Shown here piece after piece: positions 44,456 through 53,238 of a stretch of 64,000 nucleotides of DNA; positions within the stretch are counted from its first letter, which is position 1; every line of letters begins with the position of its first letter. Location: assembly GCA_016711705.1 (NCBI GenBank), contig JADJSK010000003.1:310001-374000 (forward strand), in the 5' to 3' direction. A model generated the notes under the pieces. It was not told the DNA's origin and ran no database searches. It worked only from the letters and a program-made list of their open reading frames with translations. The DNA is from Candidatus Brachybacter algidus. GTDB lineage: Bacteria > Bacteroidota > Bacteroidia > Chitinophagales > Saprospiraceae. Both the position numbers and the translations under genes were made by a program.

Positions 44456-45671
44456 CTAACCGGCTGCTTCATGGACATACTCATTCAAATACATGAAATG
44501 TGGCGTCAGAGCTCCATCTTTAGCAATAGTAGCATAGTCTAAAATCTTGCTATTTTCTGCCATTAATTCTGGAATAATAACCTTGATAAATTGATCGCCA
44601 AAATATCTTGATGCGTCCCTAGGTAATTCGTTTGGAAGATTGTCAATAGACATCACATCAATACTGGTTTCTTTATAAGGAGCTGTTATTTCAAAAGACT
44701 CAGTATCTATACCGAAGACTGGTTCATCTATCGTACTTGCCTTTAAAGTAGTAGGAACGGAGGATTCAGGTGCTATGTCGCAGGTGATATCGCCAATTAC
44801 CTCAATATTAAAGGAAGCATCAGCTATTTCTTCCATCGTAAAGAACGCCGGCGCCCTGGTATCCCAATATATGCAATTCAGAAAAATATTTGCTTTTTCA
44901 GCATAAGGTTTGAATATAGAAACATAATCTTGTGGATTCTGGTAGAAATCTTTCTTGACGAAGATTTTATTATCCTTATGTTTAACATAATCAGCAGAAG
45001 TTAGATGCGTAAATACAGCTGTTTCAAAATCCTCCTGTTTTAGAAATTCTAATGGACTCACTTCTTGAATGTTCATATCCTTCAAAGCCGAAATTGCTCC
45101 GTAGGCCACCCTGCCGCTGCCGGTAAGTACGATTTTAACAGGTGGCAAAGTTGTTTGGTGGTAAATTGTTCTTGCTTGTTCAAAGTCATGAAGGTCCTTT
45201 AGCCTGGGCCAGTCAAAGAGTCCGGTCCTTTGTCCATAAGTCCACAAACCATTATGTGCTCCGACGATTCCTGCGTATTTACCAAAGGCAATTAATCTGC
45301 CACCGTGGTCATCTACCAGTGTTTCATAATCAATAAGTGTGATGTTTTTTTGAAGGATGGCCTGTAATAACTTCCTATTGTGTGCCTGTTTTTTGATAGT
45401 ATGTGAAAAAAAAGAAATATTTTTTATGAGGCATAAGGTCTTTAATTGGAACTTCCTTGACACCAAGAATAATGTCACTTTGAGAAATATCTTGCATTAC
45501 CGGTACACCTGAAGCAAAATATTCTTCATCTGTATAGCATCTATGAGAGGAAGGTTGGACGACGATATCAAAATTATAAGGATTGCCCATGAGCAACTTA
45601 CATTGCTTTGGTGTGAGCGCCACTCTGTCATCATGTGGCACTTTGCCTTCACACAATATTCCTATTTTCAT
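44456..45671 (-). pseudogene. NAD-dependent saccharopine/alanine dehydrogenase-like gene, single-base frameshift
   Basis: The N-terminal part (45671 to about 45414) has the AlaDH/saccharopine-dehydrogenase start: GILCEGKVPHDDRVALTPKQ and SDIILGVKEVP. The rest (to 44456) has FSHTIKKQAHNRKLLQAILQ, AFGKYAGIVGAHNGLW, the nucleotide-binding VLTGSGRVAYGAISAL and GDITCDIAPESSVP. Removing one base from the eight-A run at 45406-45413 (plus strand) gives the continuous reading KYFFFSHTIKKQ. The whole protein, about 404 residues, best resembles lysine-forming saccharopine dehydrogenase (LYS1-type) of Bacteroidota. A homopolymer sequencing error is likely. Confidence 0.8.
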
Positions 45672-45730
45672 TAGTCCTGTTTATGAAATGCATTGATCGT
45701 GAATTAGAGGATCAGATGCATAAATTCTGT

Positions 45731-46279
45731 TTATGGTCGGGTGACAGTTTTCAGAAGCCACAAAAACTCTTCCGTAAATTTATCTATTGCCAACTGAAAT
45801 TTTGGATCCAATAGTACACCCTCCTCATCAAATTTTGTATGCATATGCGGTACGACCATCATATAAGGAGACATAAGCCCAAAGTGTGCACCGATCAATA
45901 GTTGTAGCTGCTGTGCAGCACGCATACCTCCCAATGCGCCATCTGATGCAGAGACAATTGCACATGGTTCGCGGTTCATTTCAGGGAAATGATTTAACAA
46001 ATTTTTCAATACTGGAGTATAACTTCCATTGTATTCTGGTGTGAGCAAAATAAAACCATCCGTGCGATAGATATCGTCCACCAATTCTTTCAAATGTTCG
46101 GGGGCTGAGCCATCGTTTTTGTAAGTTGCAATATCCATTGGGATTTCGAACTTATTTGCCTCTATAATATTTATTTCATCCTCAAGCAAAATCTGATGCA
46201 GGTGATTTTTTAGAAATTTGGCTATTCTTATTGATATACTTTTACTGCTTTGACTTCCTGCTAAAATTGATATGATCAT
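45731..46279 (-). CDS. NADPH-dependent FMN reductase family protein
   Basis: 182 residues, flavodoxin-like. Seen: the FMN phosphate loop ILAGSQSSKSISIRIAKFL, ILLTPEYNGSYTPVLKNLLN (the family's PEYN motif) and VSASDGALGGMRAAQQL. These enzymes reduce FMN, quinones, azo compounds or chromate; the natural substrate cannot be told. Separated from its neighbours by 30 and 60 bases on the same strand, so it may be in one unit with the exonuclease-like gene upstream. Confidence 0.9.
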   Translation of the reverse strand: MIISILAGSQSSKSISIRIAKFLKNHLHQILLEDEINIIEANKFEIPMDIATYKNDGSAPEHLKELVDDIYRTDGFILLTPEYNGSYTPVLKNLLNHFPEMNREPCAIVSASDGALGGMRAAQQLQLLIGAHFGLMSPYMMVVPHMHTKFDEEGVLLDPKFQLAIDKFTEEFLWLLKTVTRP

Positions 46280-46309
46280 ATATTTTTTATCTAAATGAAA
46301 TTGTGGGTA

Positions 46310-47344
46310 TTAAAGTTTTTTTACGAATGAAAGATATACAGGAAAGTGATCACTATATCCGAAATTGTATGAATCACCTGAAAAGGTTCGTTGGGGATAG
46401 CCTTTATATTTACCACTTTTCTCAGTAATAAATTTTTCGTTGAAGACCCTAGCCTTATAATAATTATAACCTGTGGTGTCAGATATCCATCCCGGTGATA
46501 CGATTACCTGATCGAAAAGACTCCACGCATCCTGATAGGCAGTGGTGCCAATTCCTTTTTTATAGAAATCAACATACGGATTGTACATCTCATCAGCATT
46601 TAAGTCCTTTTTGCTTCCTTTAGCTTTGAGAGATTTGACAAGTGATTTGTCTGTTGGGTCATCATTTAAGTCTCCCATTACGATGACTTTGGCTCCCGGA
46701 TTTACAGCGAGTATTGAATCTTTGACAGATTTACAAATAGCAGCGCCTTGCATTCTGAGTGGTTCAGAGGCAGAGCCACCCCTTCGCGATGGCCAGTGAT
46801 TGACCAGGATATGAATAGTATCACCATCCATTATACCTGCCGCATAAAGTGTTTGCCTGGTATATATTTTTTCGCCTTCTGAATTATAAATAGGGAGATT
46901 AATGGGTTTGCTGCTGATAGGAGTGAAATATTTGGGCTGATATAGCAACCCAACATCTATACCTCTGAAATCTTCTGATTCATAGTGGATTATATGTAGA
47001 TCCATATCTTTTAATAGTGGTTGGGCAACCAGATCTTCCAATACTTTCCTGTTTTCCACTTCTGCGACACCAAGCATTGCGATGCCATCAGGACTCACAT
47101 CTTTTCCCAGCATTGAAATTACGGTAGACAATCGGGTAAGTTTATCCGTATACATTGCTGTATTATAAAGCTTTGTACCTTTTGGTGTAAATTCCTCATC
47201 CAGTTTGCCGGGGGTATCCAGCGTGTCAAATAAATTCTCAAGGTTGTAAAACCCTATGTTGACAACTTTATATTGATCCTGGCAAAAGGCAGAAAAAGAC
47301 ATCAAGGATATAAAAAGAAAAAGAAATACTGCTTGTAATTTCAC
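46310..47344 (-). CDS. Exported endonuclease/exonuclease/phosphatase-family protein
   Basis: 344 residues with a signal peptide (FLFLFISLMSFSAFCQ). The EEP fold shows VVNIGFYNLENLFDTLDTPG, AMLGVAEVENRKVLEDLV (metal-binding Glu), HILVNHWPSRRGGSASEP, VIVMGDLNDDPTDKSLV and the C-terminal YSDHFPVYLS (catalytic Asp-His). Being exported, it could be a nuclease or a phosphodiesterase scavenging phosphate or nucleotides. No T9SS sorting domain, so probably periplasmic or surface-lipid linked by other means. Confidence 0.9.
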   Translation of the reverse strand: MKLQAVFLFLFISLMSFSAFCQDQYKVVNIGFYNLENLFDTLDTPGKLDEEFTPKGTKLYNTAMYTDKLTRLSTVISMLGKDVSPDGIAMLGVAEVENRKVLEDLVAQPLLKDMDLHIIHYESEDFRGIDVGLLYQPKYFTPISSKPINLPIYNSEGEKIYTRQTLYAAGIMDGDTIHILVNHWPSRRGGSASEPLRMQGAAICKSVKDSILAVNPGAKVIVMGDLNDDPTDKSLVKSLKAKGSKKDLNADEMYNPYVDFYKKGIGTTAYQDAWSLFDQVIVSPGWISDTTGYNYYKARVFNEKFITEKSGKYKGYPQRTFSGDSYNFGYSDHFPVYLSFVKKL

Positions 47345-47455
47345 TTTGTGTATCGGTTGTTATTGGGCGCAAAGATACACTTTGCAAAGTTAAATTAAGA
47401 TGAAATATAGCTACGTTTAATGTATTCCAAATTGTTAAGTTGATAACTATCTTTT

Positions 47456-47971
47456 CTAAACATTATCATCTTTCGTAAAATTCGCTTTTCTTATTCTGAA
47501 AAACAAAAAATAATAGAGTAGGAGAAGGACAAAGAAAAAAGCAATTTTCAAAATTAAATTCTTTTTATCAACCTCTATTGTCGAAGAAATAAATATATCT
47601 GCTATAAAGTATAAAAAGAAAGGGATCGTAAACAAGCCCATTTGCCACCTTAACTTTCGTTGATTATCTCTGATCTTGTTGATACTTTCTCGAATAATAT
47701 CTCCATCCATATTAGAAATGTCTTCAGGCATGTTTTTCATACCAGCCTTCTCTCTGGTGAGTCTGTAGAACATAAATAAAACCGATACGACTGCCAAGAT
47801 CAGAAGTAAGTAGCTCAACGTATTATCAGGAGGTGTAAACAAAACATTTAAAAACAATAAAACAAATAATGCAATAATGAGCGTATTTAGAATTTTAAAA
47901 GTATTAAATCTGCTGGCTCTTAATGTATCAGCATATATGTTGTGCAAATATTCATTCTGTTGTGTGGACAT
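47456..47971 (-). CDS. Small membrane protein of unknown function
   Basis: 171 residues. Two membrane segments near the N-terminus (FKILNTLIIALFVLLFLNVL, LSYLLLILAVVSVLFMFY) and two near the C-terminus (MGLFTIPFFLYFIADIFI, LKIAFFFVLLLLYYFLFF), separated by a soluble loop of about 45 residues containing MKNMPEDISNMDGDIIRESI. The ends face the cytoplasm by the positive-inside rule. I do not recognise the family. Good start codon and no competing frame. Confidence 0.7.
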   Translation of the reverse strand: MSTQQNEYLHNIYADTLRASRFNTFKILNTLIIALFVLLFLNVLFTPPDNTLSYLLLILAVVSVLFMFYRLTREKAGMKNMPEDISNMDGDIIRESINKIRDNQRKLRWQMGLFTIPFFLYFIADIFISSTIEVDKKNLILKIAFFFVLLLLYYFLFFRIRKANFTKDDNV

Positions 47972-48050
47972 GTTCCTTCATTTATTTAAAACAAAAATAG
48001 TCAAAAATGGCCATTAAATATATAACGAAATAATTAATGATAAAGATATT

Positions 48051-48085
48051 AGAAGTCAGAAGTCAGAAGTCAGAGGTCAGTAATC
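48051..48085. repeat. AGAAGTC heptamer tandem repeat
   Basis: Three perfect AGAAGTC units plus AGAGGTC and AGTAATC. Third locus of this family in the window. The following 48180-48260 stretch also contains CTAGGGTTTTATATA, related to the left end of the 40527 element. Confidence 0.8.
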
Positions 48086-48329
48086 AGACACTTGATATTC
48101 TGGGCTAGATGTTTTTGAATGGTGGATAATAGTTAATCTGTAATGCTTAGTTTCAAAAATTAAAAGATAACATGGTGAGTTAAATGTAAAATGTAAAAAG
48201 TAAAATGCAGTTTTGGAGATTTCCCCCTGTTGAAGCTAGGGTTTTATATATCTTTTCAAAAGGAATTAAAATAGTCTTCACCTTCTAACATTCTCACACT
48301 CTCACTTCTTCACACTTTCCCCTTTTCAC

Positions 48330-48365
48330 AAAAAAAAACTGCCTGTCGCATAACGCTACAGGCAG
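48330..48365 (-). terminator. Rho-independent terminator of the htrA gene
   Basis: On the minus strand CTGCCTGT pairs with ACAGGCAG around a 12-base loop and is followed by nine T. It lies 68 bases after the htrA stop. Confidence 0.8.
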
Positions 48366-48432
48366 CTCAGATCAAAAACAAAACGAAAACTTATTTTACA
48401 AAAAATATTCTTTAACTCGAGATATTATACTA

Positions 48433-49593
48433 TTAAGAACGCAATTTGACCTGCAATTGTTTACTTTGACCACCTCTTTTGAAGGCTACAGAGATCACAT
48501 CTTCAGGTTTTAACTTTGTCATAACAGCTTTTAAATCATCAATGGTATTTATTGCTTTATTATTTATACCGGTAATAACATCATTTGGAAGTAATCCGGA
48601 ATATTGTGCAGAACCACCATTGAATAACTCCAATAGTAAGACACCGCTTTTGACATCTATTCCATATTCTTCCTTATTCTCGTCGGACATGTCCTGCACA
48701 TTGGCTACCTGAACACCAAGTGTTGCTTTTGCTCCAAGATTAGGTCCGGTATAATTCCCTTTGTTCTTCATAATATTTTCTACGATCGGAATTATCTGGT
48801 TGACAGGGATAGCAAATGCATATCCTGCATATGTGCCTGTAGGAGAAGCAATTGCAGAATTGATACCAATCAGATTTCCATTGACATCTACCAGTGCGCC
48901 ACCGCTATTTCCCGGGTTTACTGCAGCATCTGTCTGGATAAAGTTTTCAACTGCATCCTTTTCATGAATGACGTCTATAGACCTCCCTTTAGCAGAAATA
49001 ATGCCAGCAGTAACTGTAGATGTTAAATCAAATGGATTTCCCACAGCCAATGCCCATTCTCCTACTTTGACATCGTCAGAATTACCATATGTGATCGGAT
49101 GAAGGTCATCCGCAATGATCTTGATCACAGCTACATCCGCTTTTGGATATGTCCCAACTTTTTTTGCCATAAATGTGCGTCCATCATGAAGAGTTACTTC
49201 AAGTTCATCCGCAAAACTTACCACGTGATTATTAGTGACAATATAGCCATCCTCCGATATAATCACTCCTGAACCTGAACCTTGTGCAGGACCTCGCTGG
49301 CTAAAGAAAAAGGAAAATGGGTCATTTCTTTGCTCTTGTAACTGTCTATTGTAAGCACTTTCGCGGCTTTCAGCAGCTTTAATATGCACCACAGCTTCCA
49401 AAGATTTACTTGCTGCCAACGTAAAATCGAAAGGAACATTGACAGGCGCGTAGCTTACTTGTTTTGCTACTGGCATTTCGGTTTTTACTAAAGACTCTTT
49501 AGGATTGTTTTTTTCCTCGTAATATTTAAGACCTCCTACTGTCGCAGCTCCACCGATGAGGCCTGCTACTAATAGTGAAAAGAATTGCTTCAT
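48433..49593 (-). CDS. HtrA/Deg-family serine protease with one PDZ domain
   Basis: 386 residues. The N-terminal hydrophobic segment (FFSLLVAGLIGGAATVGG) is a signal or membrane anchor. The trypsin-like domain has GSGVIISEDGYIVTNNHVV (His), KADVAVIKI (Asp) and NPGNSGGALVDVNGN (Ser), all intact. A single PDZ domain follows (GVLLLELFNGGSAQYSGLLP, DVITGINNKAINTIDDLK). Many Bacteroidota Deg proteins have two PDZ domains and about 490 residues, so this is the shorter, DegS-like layout. It degrades or senses misfolded envelope proteins. Single gene with its own terminator. Confidence 0.93.
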   Translation of the reverse strand: MKQFFSLLVAGLIGGAATVGGLKYYEEKNNPKESLVKTEMPVAKQVSYAPVNVPFDFTLAASKSLEAVVHIKAAESRESAYNRQLQEQRNDPFSFFFSQRGPAQGSGSGVIISEDGYIVTNNHVVSFADELEVTLHDGRTFMAKKVGTYPKADVAVIKIIADDLHPITYGNSDDVKVGEWALAVGNPFDLTSTVTAGIISAKGRSIDVIHEKDAVENFIQTDAAVNPGNSGGALVDVNGNLIGINSAIASPTGTYAGYAFAIPVNQIIPIVENIMKNKGNYTGPNLGAKATLGVQVANVQDMSDENKEEYGIDVKSGVLLLELFNGGSAQYSGLLPNDVITGINNKAINTIDDLKAVMTKLKPEDVISVAFKRGGQSKQLQVKLRS

Positions 49594-49732
49594 GTTTATA
49601 ATATTTACTTGTATGAGTTAATGACTTATTTTTTGAAATTCAAATAAAATTTCAAAATCAATACTCTAACGCAGAGAATTCATTTCTAGTTAAAGCAGTA
49701 AATCAAGATTAACAAAAAATTAACTGAGATTG

Positions 49733-50452
49733 TTACACAAAGTTACCCTTGATGTCCTGCTGCCTATATTTCTCTGAATTAAATTTGAATAATTTAGCGG
49801 GTCTATGAGGGACATCTGATTCTAATTCCTTCATATCTATTAGCAAGCCGGTGCCCATTACTTTCTTTCTAAAATTACGACGATCTAAATCTACCATCAG
49901 CACAGATTCATACAAAAGCTGAAGCGATCGCATAGAAAATTTTTCAGGTAAGAGGTTAAAGCCAATAGGTTCTGCCTTTATTCTTTCCTGAAGTCTTATT
50001 AAGCATGTATTTAGAATCTCGTTATGGTCAAAAGCCATATTTCCCACCTGGTGTATCGAATGCCAGTGCAGCTCATGATCCTGTACTGCTAAATTAATAT
50101 GATTAATATTCACGAGTGTGTAGTATGCTACGGATACCACTCTTCCTGATGGATGTCTGTTGACATTTCCAAAGCAAAGTACTTGTTCCAGGAATAGATT
50201 TTGGAGTCCGGTCCTTTCGAATAAAACCCTGTCAGCAGCTTGGTTTATAGCTTCATCTTTTGTTACCAGATCTCCAAGTAATGACCATTTACCTTCATAT
50301 AAAGGATAGTCACTCTTAATGAGTAGGACTTTTAAGGATTCATGATCAAGCCCAAAGATGACACAGTCAACAGATATTGCTGTAAAAAAATCATCTGTCG
50401 AAGGAAATGGAGACCGTTCGGTTCTTATTTTGTCTAGAGTCTTGATTTCTTT
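49733..50452 (-). CDS. NUDIX-domain transcription regulator (NrtR/AraR-like), start unresolved
   Basis: About 235 residues. The N-terminal NUDIX-like domain reads FFTAISVDCVIFGLDHESLK, KVLLIKSDYPLYEGKWSLLG, DEAINQAADRVLFERTGLQN and NRHPSGRVVSVAYYTLVNI; the NUDIX box is degenerate as in NrtR regulators. The C-terminal part (LPEKFSMRSLQLLYESVLMV, DRRNFRKKVMGTGLL) is the typical winged helix. The frame is open back to a TAA at 50455-50453, yet no ATG, GTG or TTG occurs before the conserved domain; a missing A in the nearby A runs could link it to a TTG overlapping the GAPDH stop. Family members control NAD or sugar metabolism genes; it lies just behind GAPDH. Confidence 0.75.
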   Translation of the reverse strand, partial: KEIKTLDKIRTERSPFPSTDDFFTAISVDCVIFGLDHESLKVLLIKSDYPLYEGKWSLLGDLVTKDEAINQAADRVLFERTGLQNLFLEQVLCFGNVNRHPSGRVVSVAYYTLVNINHINLAVQDHELHWHSIHQVGNMAFDHNEILNTCLIRLQERIKAEPIGFNLLPEKFSMRSLQLLYESVLMVDLDRRNFRKKVMGTGLLIDMKELESDVPHRPAKLFKFNSEKYRQQDIKGNFV

Positions 50453-50471
50453 TTATTTTTATTTGGAGTGA

Positions 50472-51944
50472 TCAATAGTAAGTCTTCCTTCTTACCTGGC
50501 CAACATGCTTTGCTACTCTAACTACCTGACAGGTATAACCATATTCATTGTCATACCACGCATATACCGTCGCAGTCTTACCATCATTGGACACGATCGT
50601 CGATGGACCGTCTATGACACAGGCTGTAGTCATACCTACGCCGTTGCTGGATACGTATTCCGGAGAGTTTGAATATTGTATCTGCTCTGCAAGAGGTCCA
50701 GTTAATGAGGCTTCTTTGAGCAGGCTATTCACCTCGTCTACAGACGCAGTTCTATTGAAAGTAACGTTGATTATTGCAAGTGAAACATTTGGTGTTGGCA
50801 CTCTTACGGCATTCCCTGTGATCTTACCATCCAAGGATGGAAGTACGGCGGTGATGGCTTCTGCAGCACCCGTACTCGTGATAACCATATTGATAGCAGC
50901 TGCTCTGCCACGACGTGGTTTTTTGTGGAAATTATCCAAAAGATTCTGATCACTTGTATATGAATGTATTGTTTCCACATGCCCTTTTTCTATGCCGAAT
51001 GCATCGTCAAGAATCTTGATAGGTGGCACAATAGCATTTGTGGTACAGGATGCAGCGCATAATATTGTATCGTTTACTATATCCAAAGATTCATGGTTGA
51101 CACCGTAGACGATATTTGGAATTTTCTTGCCCGGGGCGGTAAGTAATACATGGCTGACACCAGGGCGAAGATGTTCTGCGAGTTCTTCTTTAGTCCTGAA
51201 AACTCCCGTATTGTCGATGACTATAGCGTTATTAATTCCATAATCAGTATAATTTATTTCTGATGGCTTGTTGAAATATAGAAGGAGGACACGATTCCCA
51301 TTTATTATCAATTCCGAACCATCTTCATTTACATTGACTGACCCCCCAAATTCACCATGTACGCTGTCACTACTTAACAGTGCTGCCCGTTTTTCTGCAT
51401 CCAGCTTTCTGTCTTTCATCTGTGGGCGGATGACAATAGCTTTTAATCGTAATTGTTCTCCTTTGCCGGTTTGAGCCACCAACCTTCTTGCTGCAAGTCT
51501 TCCTATTCTACCAAATCCATATAAAATAATATCCTTCGGTTGAATATTTTCAGACTGTGCTCCTTGTGCTGTTTGAAGTCTGTCTGCAACAAATTCTTTA
51601 ATATTAGGGTACTTAGCTTGTTCCTGCTTCCATTGCAAAGCAAGTGTACCGATATCCAATCTAGCTTGCTTGAAATCAGGAATAGCTATGATCTCATTGA
51701 CAATAGCCATCGTATCCTCTATGGTTACTAATTCGTTTCCATAATTTGTGGCTGTTTGATGTTCATTGAGCAATTGGCTAGGACGTGTATCGTAAACGTC
51801 CTTTCTGAAAAGAACTAATTCAACTGATCTGTCAAATCTTAATTCTCCGGCTTTTCTGAGTAATTCGAGAGCAAGTTTTTCCTTTTTTCTCCAATTTTGT
51901 AACTCAGATTCATTCCGTTCTTTAAAGCTTAAATTATTTTCCAT
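50472..51944 (-). CDS. gap: Glyceraldehyde-3-phosphate dehydrogenase, long form
   Basis: 490 residues: an N-terminal extension of about 125 residues (helical, RKKEKLALELLRKAGELRFD), then a full GAPDH. Seen: ILYGFGRIGRLAARRL (NAD site), TGVFRTKEELAEHL, LTAPGKKIPNIVYGVNH, ASCTTNAIVPPIKILDDAF (catalytic Cys), VETIHSYTSDQN, RRGRAAAINMVITSTGAAEA, GNAVRVPTPNVSLAI and YAWYDNEYGYTCQVVR. The long type is known in Bacteroidota, where it may work in gluconeogenesis or with NADP. The NUDIX-type regulator gene follows on the same strand, suggesting co-regulation. Confidence 0.93.
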   Translation of the reverse strand: MENNLSFKERNESELQNWRKKEKLALELLRKAGELRFDRSVELVLFRKDVYDTRPSQLLNEHQTATNYGNELVTIEDTMAIVNEIIAIPDFKQARLDIGTLALQWKQEQAKYPNIKEFVADRLQTAQGAQSENIQPKDIILYGFGRIGRLAARRLVAQTGKGEQLRLKAIVIRPQMKDRKLDAEKRAALLSSDSVHGEFGGSVNVNEDGSELIINGNRVLLLYFNKPSEINYTDYGINNAIVIDNTGVFRTKEELAEHLRPGVSHVLLTAPGKKIPNIVYGVNHESLDIVNDTILCAASCTTNAIVPPIKILDDAFGIEKGHVETIHSYTSDQNLLDNFHKKPRRGRAAAINMVITSTGAAEAITAVLPSLDGKITGNAVRVPTPNVSLAIINVTFNRTASVDEVNSLLKEASLTGPLAEQIQYSNSPEYVSSNGVGMTTACVIDGPSTIVSNDGKTATVYAWYDNEYGYTCQVVRVAKHVGQVRRKTYY

Positions 51945-52149
51945 AGGTTGCGATATCTCAGAATTATTTTAACGCACAATATATAAAATTTGTCATTGTA
52001 ATTTCATAATTCAGCATATTTAATAAAATAATATGGAGTGAAATAATGTATTAACCAAATAATTATCGGTATTTGACAATGAAAGATCTTAGCAAAATTT
52101 AAAATCCTTCTACTTTTTCTTTCCTATCTTTAATCTATAAATAGAATAT

Positions 52150-53145
52150 ATGTGTCATATAGACATACACACTCATATCATGCCCCCTTCCATTCCCAAA
52201 TGGGTTGATAAGTTTGGGTATGAAGGATTTGTTCATCTTATTCCCCAGACCAATTGTCAGGCAGACATGATGATAGGGGACAAATTTTTCAGGAAAGTCG
52301 ATCAGAATAGTTGGGATCCAAATACCCGGAAAAAGGAAATGATTGAAACGGGCATCAGTAAGCAAGTATTATCTACTGTACCTGTACTATTTAATTACTG
52401 GGCTAAGGGAGAACATTGTCTTCAGACGAGCATGTTTTACAATGACCATATCGCTGAGGTTTGTTTGAAGCATCCTGAAAATTACTATGGAATTGGAACG
52501 CTCCCTATGCAGGATCCTGATCTGGCCTGCAGAGAATTAGAAAGATGCATGAAAGTCCTGGGAATGAAAGGCATTGAAATAGGAACTCATATCAATGATT
52601 GGAATTTGAATGACAAAGTATTATGGCCTGTTTATGCAAAAGCTGAGGAATTAGGGGCCTGTATTTTTGTCCATCCATGGGATATGATGGGTGAAAAAAA
52701 TATGAGCCGTTATTGGTTGCCATGGTTGGTTGGCATGCCCGCTGAATCTTCCCTCGCTATCTGCTCCTTGATATTTGGCGGTGTTTTTGAAGCTTTTCCT
52801 AAGTTGAGATTTGCGTTTGCCCATGGTGCCGGATCTTTTCCATTCACTATAGGTAGGATAAAGCATGGCTTTGACGTCCGCCCGGACTTGGTAGCGATTG
52901 ACAATGATATTTCACCGGAAAAGTATTTGGGAAAGTTTTGGATCGACTCTCTTGTGCATGATATCCATGCGCTGGAATACAACCTTCGATTATTTGGAGA
53001 AGATAAGATTGCTTTCGGGTCGGATTATCCTTTCCCCCTTGGTGATCTCACTGGAGGTAAATTTATCAATGAATCAGGACTTTCTGAAGTAACAAAGAAA
53101 AAAATCATGTCAACCAATGCGTTATCCTGGCTGGGATGCAATTAA
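52150..53145 (+). CDS. ACMSD-type amidohydrolase (2-amino-3-carboxymuconate-6-semialdehyde decarboxylase)
   Basis: 331 residues, amidohydrolase superfamily. Seen: the metal motif CHIDIHTHIMPPSIPKWVDK at the N-terminus, YYGIGTLPMQDPDLACRELE, GIEIGTHINDWNLND, GACIFVHPWDMMGE, FAHGAGSFPFTIGRIKHGFD and FGSDYPFPLGDL. These match ACMSD, a zinc enzyme of tryptophan/3-hydroxyanthranilate degradation that diverts carbon away from NAD synthesis. No other kynurenine-pathway genes are in the window. Ends at a strong bidirectional terminator. Confidence 0.88.
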   Translation: MCHIDIHTHIMPPSIPKWVDKFGYEGFVHLIPQTNCQADMMIGDKFFRKVDQNSWDPNTRKKEMIETGISKQVLSTVPVLFNYWAKGEHCLQTSMFYNDHIAEVCLKHPENYYGIGTLPMQDPDLACRELERCMKVLGMKGIEIGTHINDWNLNDKVLWPVYAKAEELGACIFVHPWDMMGEKNMSRYWLPWLVGMPAESSLAICSLIFGGVFEAFPKLRFAFAHGAGSFPFTIGRIKHGFDVRPDLVAIDNDISPEKYLGKFWIDSLVHDIHALEYNLRLFGEDKIAFGSDYPFPLGDLTGGKFINESGLSEVTKKKIMSTNALSWLGCN

Positions 53146-53201
53146 CCTTGATTACATCTTCAAAAAGCAAGTCTGAAACTTTAGTATTTAGTTATCATAA
53201 C

Positions 53202-53235
53202 AAAAAAGGCGATCATAAATTTGATCGCCTTTTTT
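53202..53235. terminator. Bidirectional rho-independent terminator
   Basis: AAAAAAGGCGATCA pairs with TGATCGCCTTTTTT over a 6-base loop; located between the facing ACMSD-type and subtilase genes and serves both. Confidence 0.9.
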
Positions 53236-53238
53236 ATC

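Noticed and set aside
44456..45671. Programmed frameshifting in the dehydrogenase at the A8/T8 run
   Set aside because: No stimulatory structure seen and the same kind of single-base break occurs in unrelated genes such as purL; sequencing error is simpler.
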